Origin: Bradyrhizobium sp. 186
GTDB lineage: Bacteria; Pseudomonadota; Alphaproteobacteria; Rhizobiales; Xanthobacteraceae
Assembly (NCBI RefSeq): GCF_023101685.1
Contig: NZ_CP082164.1
Location: forward strand, 7,378,001-7,442,000
Direction of reading: 5' to 3'
Length of the DNA: 64,000 nucleotides
Part shown: positions 1 to 8,910 of the stretch, piece by piece
Layout of the letters: every line of letters begins with the position of its first letter
Numbering within the stretch: position 1 is the stretch's first letter
Position numbers and translations under genes: made by a program
The notes under the pieces: model-generated
Databases searched by the model: none
Seen by the model: only the letters and a program-made list of their open reading frames with translations
Told to the model about the DNA's origin: nothing

Positions 1-826
1 CGGCGACGAGCGCTTTATCCCTCGCAAAGGCCGCCGCATCTCTCACCAGGAATTCCAAACGCGCGGCGTCATTGATGAGGCCCTCGTCCTCGTTGAATTC
101 CAAACCGCTGGACATAGCCATCAAGTCGGCCACCGAGATATCCGCGCGCGCGTCCCCGGACCACTGCGGAAACAGACCCTTCTGGTCCAGCGAAAGCTTG
201 CCGTCCTTGATCGCCATTCCGACCAGGGCGGCATTGACGGTTTTCGTCATCGACCAGCCCAGCAAGGGTGTCGAAGCATTGAAGCCTTCGCCATAGGTCT
301 CCCCGACAATGCGCCCGTCATGGACGACGACGATCGCGCGCATGCCCGGTCCTTGGAGAACCGGATCGTTCAGCGCCGCCCACAAACGACGATCATCGGA
401 CAATTGCGCTGTCTCGCCGATCGGCCAAAGCGCTTCAGGCATCGGCAGCGGCAGCAATGACGGCGCGGCAGCGCGGGCCGGGATTTCGTCTTTTGAAACC
501 AGTGTGCAACCACGCCCCTCGGCATATGCGGCGTAACGCTTGCCGAACAGGCCGAAAAGCGCGGCCTCGACACGCCGGTTGGCGGTATCGATGTCGATTT
601 TCATGAGTTTGACGACGAGATGTTCCGCAAACTGCACGTCGGTTCGAATCGCCGCATCCGCGTCCCGTTTGGCGACGAACACGTTCGAGCAGACGGTTTT
701 TGCCGCATAAGCGGAGGCGAGCGGCAACAATTCCGGACGGACGAAGGCGAGCAAGCCGCTCAGCCCCAAAATCCCTAGAAGCAGAATCGCTAGGAGAAAT
801 TTGAATAATCTGAGAACCCAACGCAT
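1..826 (-). CDS. Serine hydrolase, beta-lactamase family (3' end outside window)
   Basis: The reading frame starts with ATG at 826 (GGGGAAGC just upstream) and runs off the left edge without a stop, so 275 residues are visible and the C-terminus is missing. Residues about 8-28 form one hydrophobic segment, a membrane anchor or uncleaved signal. The serine-lysine catalytic motif S-M-T-K is at about 192-195, inside the usual context of a penicillin-binding-protein-like/class C fold, and a stretch resembling the family's LL-x-M-x-SGL block follows at about 230. Known family members are esterases, D-amino peptidases or PBP-like proteins; the substrate cannot be read from the sequence. It stands alone here and faces away from the rest of the window. 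Confidence 0.85.
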   Translation of the reverse strand, partial: MRWVLRLFKFLLAILLLGILGLSGLLAFVRPELLPLASAYAAKTVCSNVFVAKRDADAAIRTDVQFAEHLVVKLMKIDIDTANRRVEAALFGLFGKRYAAYAEGRGCTLVSKDEIPARAAAPSLLPLPMPEALWPIGETAQLSDDRRLWAALNDPVLQGPGMRAIVVVHDGRIVGETYGEGFNASTPLLGWSMTKTVNAALVGMAIKDGKLSLDQKGLFPQWSGDARADISVADLMAMSSGLEFNEDEGLINDAARLEFLVRDAAAFARDKALVA

Positions 827-934
827 GCTTCCCCGCTCCATCGCAATGCCGAACATGGGCATCGACTGAAAATATGAGCCTTTGGCGTTCGCTTTTAAAT
901 AGATTCTGAGATGACTCTCAACTCATCAAAGCAT

Positions 935-952
935 GTCGGGCCGCTGCCCGAC
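935..952. other. Short perfect hairpin
   Basis: GTCGGGC and GCCCGAC flank a CGCT loop. It lies between the serine hydrolase start and the LTXXQ relic. It is not followed by a T-run, so it is a weak terminator candidate at best. Confidence 0.4.
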
Positions 953-965
953 TAAAGCGCGATGA

Positions 966-1067
966 GCCGCCAAGCTGGTCGAACCCGCCCTGGACGAGTT
1001 CTATGCCACGCTGAGCAGCGAGCAGAAGGCGCGCTTCAACACGCTGCAACAGGTCGCAAGCCCGTGA
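966..1067 (+). pseudogene. 3' relic of an LTXXQ-motif (Spy/CpxP-like) periplasmic protein
   Basis: Reading + strand from 966 gives 33 residues that include LVEPALDEFYATLSSEQKAR and then a TGA stop at 1065-1067. An in-frame TGA lies directly before it (963-965) and no start codon is available. The L-S-x-E-Q-K-A-R-F pattern is typical of the C-terminal repeat of LTXXQ proteins, small periplasmic stress proteins common in Bradyrhizobium. The rest of the gene is absent, so this looks like a leftover of a deletion. The family match is by eye. Confidence 0.55.
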
Positions 1068-1085
1068 GGGCGGCGCTCACGGGAG

Positions 1086-1949
1086 CTACACCACCGTTCG
1101 GTGCCGCTCGATGCAGGTGCGGAGCACTTCGTCCATTGATCTACCCCACCAGTCGTTGGAGAAAATCTCGATCTCGGAATAGCCGGCATAGCCCTGCGCT
1201 TCGACCGCGGCGCGCACGGATTTGATGTCGATCACACCGTCGCCCATCATGCCGCGGTCGTTGAGGATGTCCTTGGTCGGCACCAGCCAATCGCAGACGT
1301 GGAATGCCAGCAAACGATCCTTGCCGGCGCGTGCGATCTGTTCCTTCAGCTCCGGATCCCACCAGATGTGATAGACGTCGAGCGCGACGCCGAGCATGCC
1401 GCTGCGGCCGGGATCGAGCCGGTCGCAGATGTCGAGCGCCTGCTTCGTTGTATTGACGCAGGCGCGGTCCGCCGCGTAGGCGGGATGCAAGGGTTCGATC
1501 GCGAGCGGCAGCTTTGCCTGCTTGGCATAATCGAGCATCTCGGCCAGCGCCTCTTCGACCTGCGTCCGCGCGCCGGCGATGTCCTTCGACGCCTCGCTGC
1601 CAGGCCGCGAATATTGCGGCAGGCCGCCGACGACCAGCACGATGCAGGGCGCACCCAGCGCCTTGGCTTCATCGACACAACGCCGGTTGTCGTCGCGCAC
1701 CTCGCTTCGGCGCGAGGCATCAGAGGTGAACATGCCGCCGCGGCAATAGCCGGACAATTCGAGCCCGGCCTCGCGCACCGCACGCGTGGCGCGGTCTAGA
1801 CCGACGGCGGCGACCTGATCGCGCCAGGGGTCGATGGCGCGGATGCCCTGACGCGCGCACGCATCGATGATCTCGACGAGGTCACCCTGCTTGCGGACTG
1901 TCGCCGTGTTCAGCGATAGCCAGCGATGGTCGGACGAAAAATCGCGCAT
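1086..1949 (-). CDS. Sugar phosphate isomerase/epimerase (xylose-isomerase-like TIM barrel)
   Basis: 287 residues, the usual length for the AP-endonuclease-2/xylose isomerase-like TIM-barrel family. Candidate divalent-metal ligands appear in the expected order: E152 (A-I-E-P-L-H-P), D191 (L-D-V-Y-H), H217 (F-H-V-C-D) and E259 or E261 near the end of the barrel. Its start codon overlaps the stop of the DUF993 gene by one base (TAATG), so the two are translationally coupled. Members isomerise or epimerise sugars, keto-sugars or inosose, or cleave 3-keto-glycosides. The partnership with a Gfo/Idh oxidoreductase two genes upstream suggests an oxidised sugar intermediate, but the substrate is inference. 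Confidence 0.85.
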   Translation of the reverse strand: MRDFSSDHRWLSLNTATVRKQGDLVEIIDACARQGIRAIDPWRDQVAAVGLDRATRAVREAGLELSGYCRGGMFTSDASRRSEVRDDNRRCVDEAKALGAPCIVLVVGGLPQYSRPGSEASKDIAGARTQVEEALAEMLDYAKQAKLPLAIEPLHPAYAADRACVNTTKQALDICDRLDPGRSGMLGVALDVYHIWWDPELKEQIARAGKDRLLAFHVCDWLVPTKDILNDRGMMGDGVIDIKSVRAAVEAQGYAGYSEIEIFSNDWWGRSMDEVLRTCIERHRTVV

Positions 1950-3139
1950 TAGGATTCGATCCCGTGCGAAGCCAGCACCGTTTTCATCCGCAGCGTCGCC
2001 AGCTCCGGATTAGCGAGCAGGCCGGCCTTATCGGCCAGACGGAATAGCTCGGCCAGATGCAGCGTCGAGCGCGTGCTCTCCTGGCCGCCAACCATCGTGA
2101 AATGATCCTGGTGGCCGTTCAAATAGGCCATGAACACCACGCCGGTCTTGTAGAAGCGCGTCGGCGCCTTGAAGATGTGGCGCGACAGCGGCACGGTCGG
2201 GCCCAGCACATCGTGGAAGCCGGCCTCGTCCCCGGCCGCGAGCCGCGACAGGGCGTAGGAGGCCGCCGGCGCGATGGCATCGAAGATGCCGAGCAGCGCA
2301 TGGGAGAATCCCTGCTCGTCGCCGGCGATCAGCTCCGCATAGTTGAAATCGTCGCCGGTATACATCTTGATGCGCTTGTCGAGGCGACGGCGCATGTCGA
2401 TCTCGCGCTGCTTGTCGAGCAGCGAGACTTTGACGCCGTCGATCTTGGCGGCGTTGCCGTTGATGATGGCAACGGCGGTATCCATCGCCTTGTCGAGATC
2501 GTTCGTGCCCCAATAGCCCGTCAGCGCCGGATCGAACATGTCGCCGAGCCAGTGGATGATCACGGGCTCGCGGACCTGCGACAGCACGCGGTCGTAGACC
2601 TTGGCATAGTCGTCGGCATTGCGGCCCAGCTTTGCCAGGGCGCGCGACGCCATCAGGATGATGCGGCCGCCGACCTTCTCGACCGCGGAGATCTGTTCCT
2701 CATAGGCACGGATCACGTCGTCGATGGTCCTGGCATCCTCGACCGCAAGATGGTCCGTGCCGGCACCCGAGAACACCAGCGCATTGCGCCGCTTCGCGGC
2801 GGCGACCGAGCGCGTGATCAATTCCAGCGAGGTCGGCCAGTCCAGCCCCATGCCGCGCTGCGCGGTGTCCATGGCTTCGGCGACGCCGAGACCGAGGTCC
2901 CAGACGTGTTCGCGGAAGGCGATGGTCTTGTCCCAGTCGACGGCGACCGAGAGCCAGGGATCGTTGTCGGCGAAGGGATCGACAACGGTGTGCACGGCCG
3001 AGAAGGCGATGCGATTCAGCGCACCCTCGAGCTTGGCGGGAAATGTTCGCGAGGCCGCGAGCCGGTAGGTCTCGATCGACCGGTCGGCCTTCGGCAGCTT
3101 CAGCGACAATGACGACATCGGCAGGACGGGCTTGTTCAT
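1949..3139 (-). CDS. DUF993 protein (dihydrodipicolinate-synthase-like barrel)
   Basis: 396 residues with no signal peptide and no membrane segment. The sequence matches my recollection of DUF993, a TIM-barrel family distantly related to dihydrodipicolinate synthase/aldolases, which is found in sugar catabolic operons next to Gfo/Idh and isomerase genes. A strong AGGAGGGA ribosome site precedes the ATG at 3139. It lies 10 bases after the Gfo/Idh stop and overlaps the next gene. A retro-aldol or dehydratase step would fit the context; no enzymatic role is established to my knowledge. Confidence 0.8.
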   Translation of the reverse strand: MNKPVLPMSSLSLKLPKADRSIETYRLAASRTFPAKLEGALNRIAFSAVHTVVDPFADNDPWLSVAVDWDKTIAFREHVWDLGLGVAEAMDTAQRGMGLDWPTSLELITRSVAAAKRRNALVFSGAGTDHLAVEDARTIDDVIRAYEEQISAVEKVGGRIILMASRALAKLGRNADDYAKVYDRVLSQVREPVIIHWLGDMFDPALTGYWGTNDLDKAMDTAVAIINGNAAKIDGVKVSLLDKQREIDMRRRLDKRIKMYTGDDFNYAELIAGDEQGFSHALLGIFDAIAPAASYALSRLAAGDEAGFHDVLGPTVPLSRHIFKAPTRFYKTGVVFMAYLNGHQDHFTMVGGQESTRSTLHLAELFRLADKAGLLANPELATLRMKTVLASHGIES

Positions 3140-3149
3140 CGTTCCCTCC

Positions 3150-4301
3150 TCAGACCTTGATCGGGGCGACGTCGATCCAGCGCCGCTCCTTCCAGCTCTT
3201 CAGCGCACATTCGGCGAGCTGCACGCCCTTAACGCCTTCGAGCAGCGTGAACTTGTAGGGCGCGTCCTCGTAGACGTGGCGGATGAACATCTCCCACTGC
3301 TCCTTGAAGCCGTTGTCGTAGCTGACGTTGTCAGGCAGCTTCTGCCAGTCGCCGTAGAAATCGTGCAGCCGCTTCTCGTCGGGATTCCACACCGGCCGGG
3401 GCGTGGCCTGCCGCGCCTGGATCACGCAGTCGGAGAGGCCCGCGACCGCCGAGCCGAGCGTGCCGTCGACCTGGAAGGTGACGAGGTCGTCGCGATAGAC
3501 GCGTGTCACCCAGGACATGTTGATGTGGGCGATGACGCCGCCCTTGAGCTGGAATGTCGCGTAGGCGGAATCGTCGGCGGTCGCCTTGTACTTCTGGCCC
3601 TGCTCGTCATAGCGCTCGGGGATGTCGGTGTTGCCGATGCACATAACGCTCTCGACTTCGCCAAAGAGGTTGTCGAGCACGTAGCGCCAGTGGCAGACCA
3701 TGTCGAGAATGATGCCGCCTCCGTCTTCATCGCGGTAGTTCCAGGACGGTCGCTGCGCCTCCTGCCAGCCGCCTTCGAACACCCAATAGCCGAACTCGCC
3801 ACGTACCGAGAGGATCCGGCCGAAGAAGCCGGAATCGCGCAGGAAGGCGATCTTCTTCAGGCCGGGCAGGAACAGCTTGTCCTGCACCGTGCCGTGCTTG
3901 ACGCCCTTGGCGTTGGCAAGCTTGACCACCTCGAGCGCTTCTTCAAAATTCGTCGCGATCGGCTTCTCGCAATAGACATGCTTGCCGGCATTGATGGCCT
4001 GGGTCAGCAAGCCGGGCCGCGCCTGGGTGGTCGCGGCGTCGAAGAACATAGTGTCGTTCTTGTCGGCGAGCGCCGCATCGAGATTGGTGGTCCAGCGCGC
4101 GATGTTGAACTGCTTCGCGAGCCCTTCGACCTTGTCGGCGCTGCGGCCGACCAGGATCGGATCGGGCATTACGCGGTCGCCGTTCTTCAGCCGGACCCCG
4201 CCCTGGTCGCGGATCGCGACGATCGAGCGGATCAGATGCTGGTTGAGCCCCATGCGGCCGGTGATTCCGTTCATGATGAGGCCGAGGCGTTGGGTGGTCA
4301 T
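3150..4301 (-). CDS. Gfo/Idh/MocA family oxidoreductase
   Basis: 383 residues. The N-terminus has a Rossmann-type nucleotide-binding segment (around residues 6-20), the family's E-K-P signature is at 112-114, and the D-x3-H pair (D200, H204) fits the catalytic position. Such enzymes oxidise or reduce sugars and cyclitols with NAD(P). The ATG at 4301 overlaps the stop of the enolase-superfamily gene (ATGA), so the pair is coupled. In this operon it probably oxidises the imported sugar or glycoside, giving a keto-sugar for the isomerase and DUF993 protein downstream; that assignment is inference. Confidence 0.9.
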   Translation of the reverse strand: MTTQRLGLIMNGITGRMGLNQHLIRSIVAIRDQGGVRLKNGDRVMPDPILVGRSADKVEGLAKQFNIARWTTNLDAALADKNDTMFFDAATTQARPGLLTQAINAGKHVYCEKPIATNFEEALEVVKLANAKGVKHGTVQDKLFLPGLKKIAFLRDSGFFGRILSVRGEFGYWVFEGGWQEAQRPSWNYRDEDGGGIILDMVCHWRYVLDNLFGEVESVMCIGNTDIPERYDEQGQKYKATADDSAYATFQLKGGVIAHINMSWVTRVYRDDLVTFQVDGTLGSAVAGLSDCVIQARQATPRPVWNPDEKRLHDFYGDWQKLPDNVSYDNGFKEQWEMFIRHVYEDAPYKFTLLEGVKGVQLAECALKSWKERRWIDVAPIKV

Positions 4302-5695
4302 GCCAATTGCTCCTGAAGTGATTTTGGCTGTTCAAGCGGGGCCAGCGCCGACCAGTCCGGATGGACCGACGTCGCAAAGCCCGTTGCGGTGAGCGACCCC
4401 GTCAGGAGATCGCCGTTGTGAATGTTGAGCCGGACGCCTTGGCCGGCGTCGGCATAGAGATCGGGGTGCGCGGCGGCGAAGGCCTGGGCTTCCGCGGCGG
4501 GCGCATCGCCAAAGCCGTCGACGTAATGATGACCGTTGCGCTCGGCGTGCGCGATTCCGATGAAGGCACCGAGTGCAAGGTCCTGCTGCACGGCAAGGCC
4601 CGCCTGGCAGGTCAGGTCCTCGCCTGTCACGAAGAACTTCTCGCCGCCACCGCTCCATTTCGCAGCGCGCGTGGCGTTGACGATCGACTTGTAAAGCCCC
4701 TTGCAGGATTTCGAGGAGATGCCGCGATAGCCGAGCGCCCGTGCCGCCGGGAAGGCTTCATAAGAATCATCGGCCTCGTCGATGATGAAGCCGCGCGCCG
4801 CGAGCGAGCCGAGCGGCGACTGCCGGGTGATGTCGCGCGGCATCGGCTGCTCGACATAGAGCAGGCTTGATGAGATCGATCGCAGTGCGGGCTCATGGTC
4901 GAGCCGGTCGATCAGCGCATGCAACGCGGCGAGATCGGCATATTGCTCATTCGCGTCGAGAGTCACCTTGTAGTCATGACCGAGCGTGTCGAGTTCCTTG
5001 CCAATACGCGCCAGCCGCTCCGCATCGGCCGCGGGATATCCAGCCAGCTTGAGCTTGAAATAGCGTGCACCGGCGTTTTCGCGCGCGTCGGCGACGCCGC
5101 CCCCACCTTCAACTGTGTCATCAAGGCCGACGGTATGCCTGATAGCGACGCTCTGCAGCGGCTTTCGATCCGCGAGAAACCGCGCGATGTCCGCCGCCTT
5201 CAGATCGGACGAGAGCCGCGCATCGATGCCGGCGATATTGCCGGCCATCCCGTCGAAGAAATTCGTCTCGGCGGCGCGCAACACCGCATCTAGGATCGCT
5301 TTATCCATTTCCGCCGGGCCATAAGCGGCGGCCAACGGCGGAATATTTTCTTTCGTGCAAGCCACGACCTGGGCCCCGATGCACGAGGCATGCAGCTCGA
5401 ACGCCGTCTGGAATCCGGTCTGTGCCAGATAAAGCCCGCGCGCGATCTGCAGCGAGCGGCGCAAACCGTCTACCGTCTGCGCCGGCGAAAGCTCCGGCCG
5501 CTTGTCGAACCATTTTGGCACCAGCAGCTCGGCGCTGGCGCCGACCGAGCTCCCCCTGCCCTCGACCTCGATCTCCACGCGCACGAACAGCTGCGGCGTC
5601 GCGTTGATCGTGATCGCGCCGAAGCGGAACGGCCGCGCGAAATGCACGGGTCGTTCAAAGAATGCGATGTCTCGCAGCTTCAGGCGCACAGGCAT
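4298..5695 (-). CDS. Enolase-superfamily enzyme (mandelate racemase/muconate lactonizing type)
   Basis: 465 residues, longer than the about 370-400 typical of the superfamily. Visible catalytic features of the barrel domain are K214-x-K216 (F-K-L-K-L), metal ligands D247 (L-D-A-N-E), E282 (V-E-Q-P) and D306/E307, and a lysine cluster at 329-332. Superfamily members abstract a proton alpha to a carboxylate; acid-sugar dehydratases and racemases are common. The substrate is not predictable from motifs. It appears to be the first gene of the coupled four-gene run that ends at 1086, and is separated from the ABC genes upstream only by a palindromic repeat. Confidence 0.85.
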   Translation of the reverse strand: MPVRLKLRDIAFFERPVHFARPFRFGAITINATPQLFVRVEIEVEGRGSSVGASAELLVPKWFDKRPELSPAQTVDGLRRSLQIARGLYLAQTGFQTAFELHASCIGAQVVACTKENIPPLAAAYGPAEMDKAILDAVLRAAETNFFDGMAGNIAGIDARLSSDLKAADIARFLADRKPLQSVAIRHTVGLDDTVEGGGGVADARENAGARYFKLKLAGYPAADAERLARIGKELDTLGHDYKVTLDANEQYADLAALHALIDRLDHEPALRSISSSLLYVEQPMPRDITRQSPLGSLAARGFIIDEADDSYEAFPAARALGYRGISSKSCKGLYKSIVNATRAAKWSGGGEKFFVTGEDLTCQAGLAVQQDLALGAFIGIAHAERNGHHYVDGFGDAPAAEAQAFAAAHPDLYADAGQGVRLNIHNGDLLTGSLTATGFATSVHPDWSALAPLEQPKSLQEQLA

Positions 5696-5750
5696 GGGTC
5701 TACGGAATGAGGAGCTTTGTGAAATTGATTTGGCCGCGGCGGCGGTGCAC

Positions 5751-5870
5751 CTCTCCCGCTTGCGGGAGAGGTCGGCGCGGAGCGCCGGGTGAGGGTTCTC
5801 TCCTCAACGGGACAATCCCGACGCGGAAACACCCTCTCCCCACCCCTCCCCCGCAAGCGGGGGAGGGAGC
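5751..5870. repeat. Palindromic repeat, family A (CTCTCCCGCTTGCGGGAGAG type)
   Basis: A hairpin CTCTCCCGC/GCGGGAGAG at the left is mirrored by a second hairpin around CCCCGCAAGCGGGG at the right, with a GGTGAGGG/CCCTCTCC core between. Copies are at 18692-18808 and 24201-24343, and a fragment at 34250-34305. All are intergenic, and this one separates the ABC genes from the enolase-superfamily gene. Confidence 0.85.
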
Positions 5871-5910
5871 GCACCGTGCGTGTGGTCCGTTCAGAGAACA
5901 CCATCTCCAT

Positions 5911-6759
5911 CTAGTCCAATGAACCCTGCGAGAAGAAGTGCTTGCGGATGCGCTGCACGAGCTCGGTGAAGACCGGGTCGGCCATCACGTCGAGCGAGCG
6001 CGGGCGCGGCAGCGGCACGTCGTAGATCGCGGCAATCGCACCGGGCCGTTCGGTCATGACCAGCACGCGGTCGGCAAGGAACACCGCCTCGGGGATCGAG
6101 TGCGTGATCAACAGCACGGTCTTCTTCGTCTCACGCTGGATCCGCATCAGCTCGACATTCATGCGCTCGCGCGTCAGCGCGTCGAGTGCGCCGAACGGCT
6201 CGTCCATCAGCATGATCCTGGGATCATGAACCAGCGCGCGGCAGATCGAGGCGCGCTGCTGCATGCCGCCGGAAAGCTGCCAGGGCAGCTTCTTCTCAAA
6301 GCCTTCCAGCCCCACCAGCTTCAAAAGCGCCTTGGCTCGGTCGAGATATTCTTGCCGCGGCAGCCGCTTCATGTCGATCGGCAGCATCACGTTGGCGAGA
6401 ATGTTGCGCCATGGCAGCAGCAGCGCGCTCTGGAAGACGATGCCGACATTGCCGTGCGGCTTCGTCACCTTCTCGCCCTCGACCAGGATCTCGCCGGCCG
6501 TCGGCGGCAACAGTCCGGAGATCAGCTTGAGCAGCGTGGACTTGCCGCAGCCGGACGGGCCGACCACGACGAAGAACTCGCCGTCGTTGATGTGGAAGTC
6601 GAGCGGCCGCAGCGACGGCACGTCGCCGTCGCGCGTCCGATAGGTCTTCGACACGCCGGACAGTGTGATGCCCGACGCATCGCCAGCGGCCCGGTCGCTC
6701 ACCAGTCTCAGATGCGCGGCCGGCTGCATGGCGTCACTCGATATCGCGGCTGGTTTCAC
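5911..6759 (-). CDS. ABC transporter ATP-binding protein (nitrate/sulfonate/taurine-type)
   Basis: 282 residues. Walker A G-P-S-G-C-G-K-S-T is at 67-75, the Q-loop glutamine near 110, signature L-S-G-G-M-Q-Q-R near 162-169, Walker B I-M-L-M-D-E-P at 182-188 and the switch T-H-S near 217. This is the SsuB/TauB/NrtD subgroup of importers. The GTG start at 6759 overlaps the stop of the binding-protein gene (GTGA). About 25 residues precede the ABC domain, so an internal ATG at 6729 is an alternative start. It powers uptake through the permease at 7805-8614. Confidence 0.92.
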   Translation of the reverse strand: MKPAAISSDAMQPAAHLRLVSDRAAGDASGITLSGVSKTYRTRDGDVPSLRPLDFHINDGEFFVVVGPSGCGKSTLLKLISGLLPPTAGEILVEGEKVTKPHGNVGIVFQSALLLPWRNILANVMLPIDMKRLPRQEYLDRAKALLKLVGLEGFEKKLPWQLSGGMQQRASICRALVHDPRIMLMDEPFGALDALTRERMNVELMRIQRETKKTVLLITHSIPEAVFLADRVLVMTERPGAIAAIYDVPLPRPRSLDVMADPVFTELVQRIRKHFFSQGSLD

Positions 6760-7748
6760 GAGCCGCTCTTCGGCAGGTAGTCGTTGGTGTAGAAGGCTTT
6801 CGGTTTGTCCTTGGCCTTGGCGTCGAGCCCGCCATATTCGACCATCAGATTGACGCTGTCGGTCATGTTCTGGTCGGTGACCTGGAACGGCCGCTTGCTT
6901 TTGGTATCCGCGGTCCGGTAGAGCGGAATGGTCAGCTCAAAGCCCTGCGTCAGGGTATCGATCTTGCCGCCCTTCGGGTTGGCATCGAGGATCGACTGCG
7001 CCGCCGCCTTCGGCTCCTTCTCGGCCGCCTCGACGGCCTTCGTCGTCGCCGACATGAAGCGGCGGACGAGGTCGGCGTTGGCCTTCACATAATCGGAGTT
7101 GGCGATAATGCCCGAGGAGACCATGTTAATGCCGTAGTCGGCGAACTTGATCGGATAGACGTCCTTGCCGGTGGCGTCCTTGATCTTCATCGACTGGTCC
7201 ATGACGTAGCCGAGCAACAGATCAGCCTGGCCGTTGATGACGGCGTTGAGCTTGGTCTGGCCATCGCCGGCCACGGTCTGGAACTCGCTCTCCTTCAGGC
7301 CGGTCTTCTTCAGGAACAGCGGCCAGATCTGGGTCATGGAGTCCGCAGGCGTGATCGCCACCGTCTTGCCCTTGATGTCCTCGGGCTTCCTGATGTTCTT
7401 GTCGGCAAAACCCATGGCTGACATCGGGCTGGTCTGGAGCAGCACGCCGGTCGCAATCACAGGCGCGCCCTTGATCGCAGCGCGCATCATGGTGGGAACG
7501 TCGACATAGCCGAAGGCGGCGGTCTTGGCGGCAACGGCCTGCGTGGTCGCAGCGGAGCCGCGGCCTTCCTGGATCTCGAGGTCGATGCCCTCGGCCGCGT
7601 AGATGCCCTTGGCCTTGCCATAATAGAACGGCGCATGCTCGCCGTAGACGTACCAGTTGAGCATCAGCACGACCTTGTCGGCCGCCTGCGCCGGCGCGAT
7701 CGCGAACACCATCAGCGCCGCCGAGACGGCTCCTATCCACCGCTTCAT
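6756..7748 (-). CDS. ABC transporter substrate-binding protein (NMT1/THI5-like)
   Basis: 330 residues with a clear signal peptide (positively charged start, hydrophobic 5-20, A-Q-A-A-D cleavage region about 20-23). The opening V-L-M-L-N-W-Y and the A-P-F-Y-Y-G-K-A-K-G-I-Y-A stretch are typical of NMT1/THI5-like periplasmic receptors, which bind pyrimidines, aromatic acids, sulfonates or similar small ligands. Genes for the ATPase and permease flank it, making a complete importer. The ligand is unknown; the adjoining sugar-type enzymes suggest it could be a glycoside or acid-sugar derivative. Confidence 0.9.
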   Translation of the reverse strand: MKRWIGAVSAALMVFAIAPAQAADKVVLMLNWYVYGEHAPFYYGKAKGIYAAEGIDLEIQEGRGSAATTQAVAAKTAAFGYVDVPTMMRAAIKGAPVIATGVLLQTSPMSAMGFADKNIRKPEDIKGKTVAITPADSMTQIWPLFLKKTGLKESEFQTVAGDGQTKLNAVINGQADLLLGYVMDQSMKIKDATGKDVYPIKFADYGINMVSSGIIANSDYVKANADLVRRFMSATTKAVEAAEKEPKAAAQSILDANPKGGKIDTLTQGFELTIPLYRTADTKSKRPFQVTDQNMTDSVNLMVEYGGLDAKAKDKPKAFYTNDYLPKSGS

Positions 7749-7804
7749 CGCTACTCTCCCTTGTCGTTGTTGCTTCGGCCGTTCGTGGCCGTTGTTGCTT
7801 CGCT

Positions 7805-8614
7805 TTAAGAGGCGAAAATCACGTCCTCACGCTGGCTCACATGCCAGGGAATGATCAACTTCTCGATCCGGTCCACGATCCAGAACAGCACCACGCCAAG
7901 CAGCGCCAGGATCACGAGGGCCGCGAACATCGTCGGCAGGTCGAAGGTTCCGATCGAGCGCTGCATCACGTAGCCGATGCCGGAATTGGAGCCGACGAAC
8001 TCGCCGACGACGGCGCCGACCACGGCGAGCGTCACCGACACCTTCAGACCCGAGAAGATCGCAGGCAGCGCGTGCGGCAAATTCACCGCGCAAAACACCT
8101 GGAACCGGCTGCCCTGCATCGCGCGGGCGAGATCGACCATGTCGGGGTCGACCGATTTGAAGCCCTGCACGGCCGAGACCACCACGGGGAAGAAGCCGAG
8201 CAGGAAAGCCGATATCACCTTTGGAATAATGCCGAAGCCGAACCAGACTACGAATAGCGGCGCGATCGCGATCTTCGGCACGGATTGCGAGAACACCAGC
8301 AGCGGATAGACATAGCTCTCCACCGTCTTCGACCCCGCGATCAGCATCGCCACGGGAATGCCGAACAGCGCCGACAGCAGGAAGCCGCAGACCGTCGCAT
8401 AGGTCGTCGGCCAGGACTGGCGCAGCAGTTCCGGCCAGTCGGTGCGCAGCACTGCAATGACATCGCCCGGCGACGGGATCTGATAGGCGGGAATCCTGAA
8501 CAGCCGGATCGCGAGATCCCAGGCGACGACAATGAAGACCAGGAACAAAAACGGCCGAATCCAGGCCGCATTCAGCATCTTGGACACCGCACTTTGCGGC
8601 TTCAACTCAGCCAC
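7805..8614 (-). CDS. ABC transporter permease (SsuC/TauC-like)
   Basis: 269 residues with about six hydrophobic segments. The cytoplasmic EAA-like loop that contacts the ATPase is visible around residues 160-195 (D-L-A-R-A-M-Q-G then L-P-H-A-L-P). The GTG start at 8614 is preceded by GGGAGTGAG. It is the first gene of the minus-strand transport/catabolic run. The start is supported by the strong ribosome site and by the intergenic repeat just upstream. Confidence 0.9.
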   Translation of the reverse strand: MAELKPQSAVSKMLNAAWIRPFLFLVFIVVAWDLAIRLFRIPAYQIPSPGDVIAVLRTDWPELLRQSWPTTYATVCGFLLSALFGIPVAMLIAGSKTVESYVYPLLVFSQSVPKIAIAPLFVVWFGFGIIPKVISAFLLGFFPVVVSAVQGFKSVDPDMVDLARAMQGSRFQVFCAVNLPHALPAIFSGLKVSVTLAVVGAVVGEFVGSNSGIGYVMQRSIGTFDLPTMFAALVILALLGVVLFWIVDRIEKLIIPWHVSQREDVIFAS

Positions 8615-8755
8615 GTCTCACTCCCGGTATTCTTGTTCGTTCGGGGGAGAAATTAACCCGTTGGATAAATACTGTCCAGCGGTTTCCCCTGTGACGTTTT
8701 TGCGCGGCGGTTCCGGGCTGTTTGGAGGGATGCATTGGCGGCGCCACATCCTCGG

Positions 8756-8862
8756 TGTCATTCCCCGCGAAGGCGGGGAATCCAGTACGCCGCGGCCCCT
8801 CGGTTCAACCACAACCGTCTCGGAGTACTGTATCGCCCGGTCAAGCCGGGCGACGACGGCGG
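8756..8862. repeat. Palindromic repeat, family C (CCCCGCGAAGGCGGGG / GCCCGGTCAAGCCGGGC)
   Basis: Two hairpins about 60 bases apart: ATTCCCCGC-GAAG-GCGGGGAAT on the left and CGCCCGG-TCAA-CCGGGCG on the right. The layout matches the common Bradyrhizobium/Rhodopseudomonas intergenic repeat. It fills much of the gap between the ABC permease and the TetR gene, which otherwise holds nothing recognised. Confidence 0.8.
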
Positions 8863-8910
8863 AAGTCGGGGAAACGCCGATGATCCATCGACCTGTAGCG
8901 AGTTACGCCG

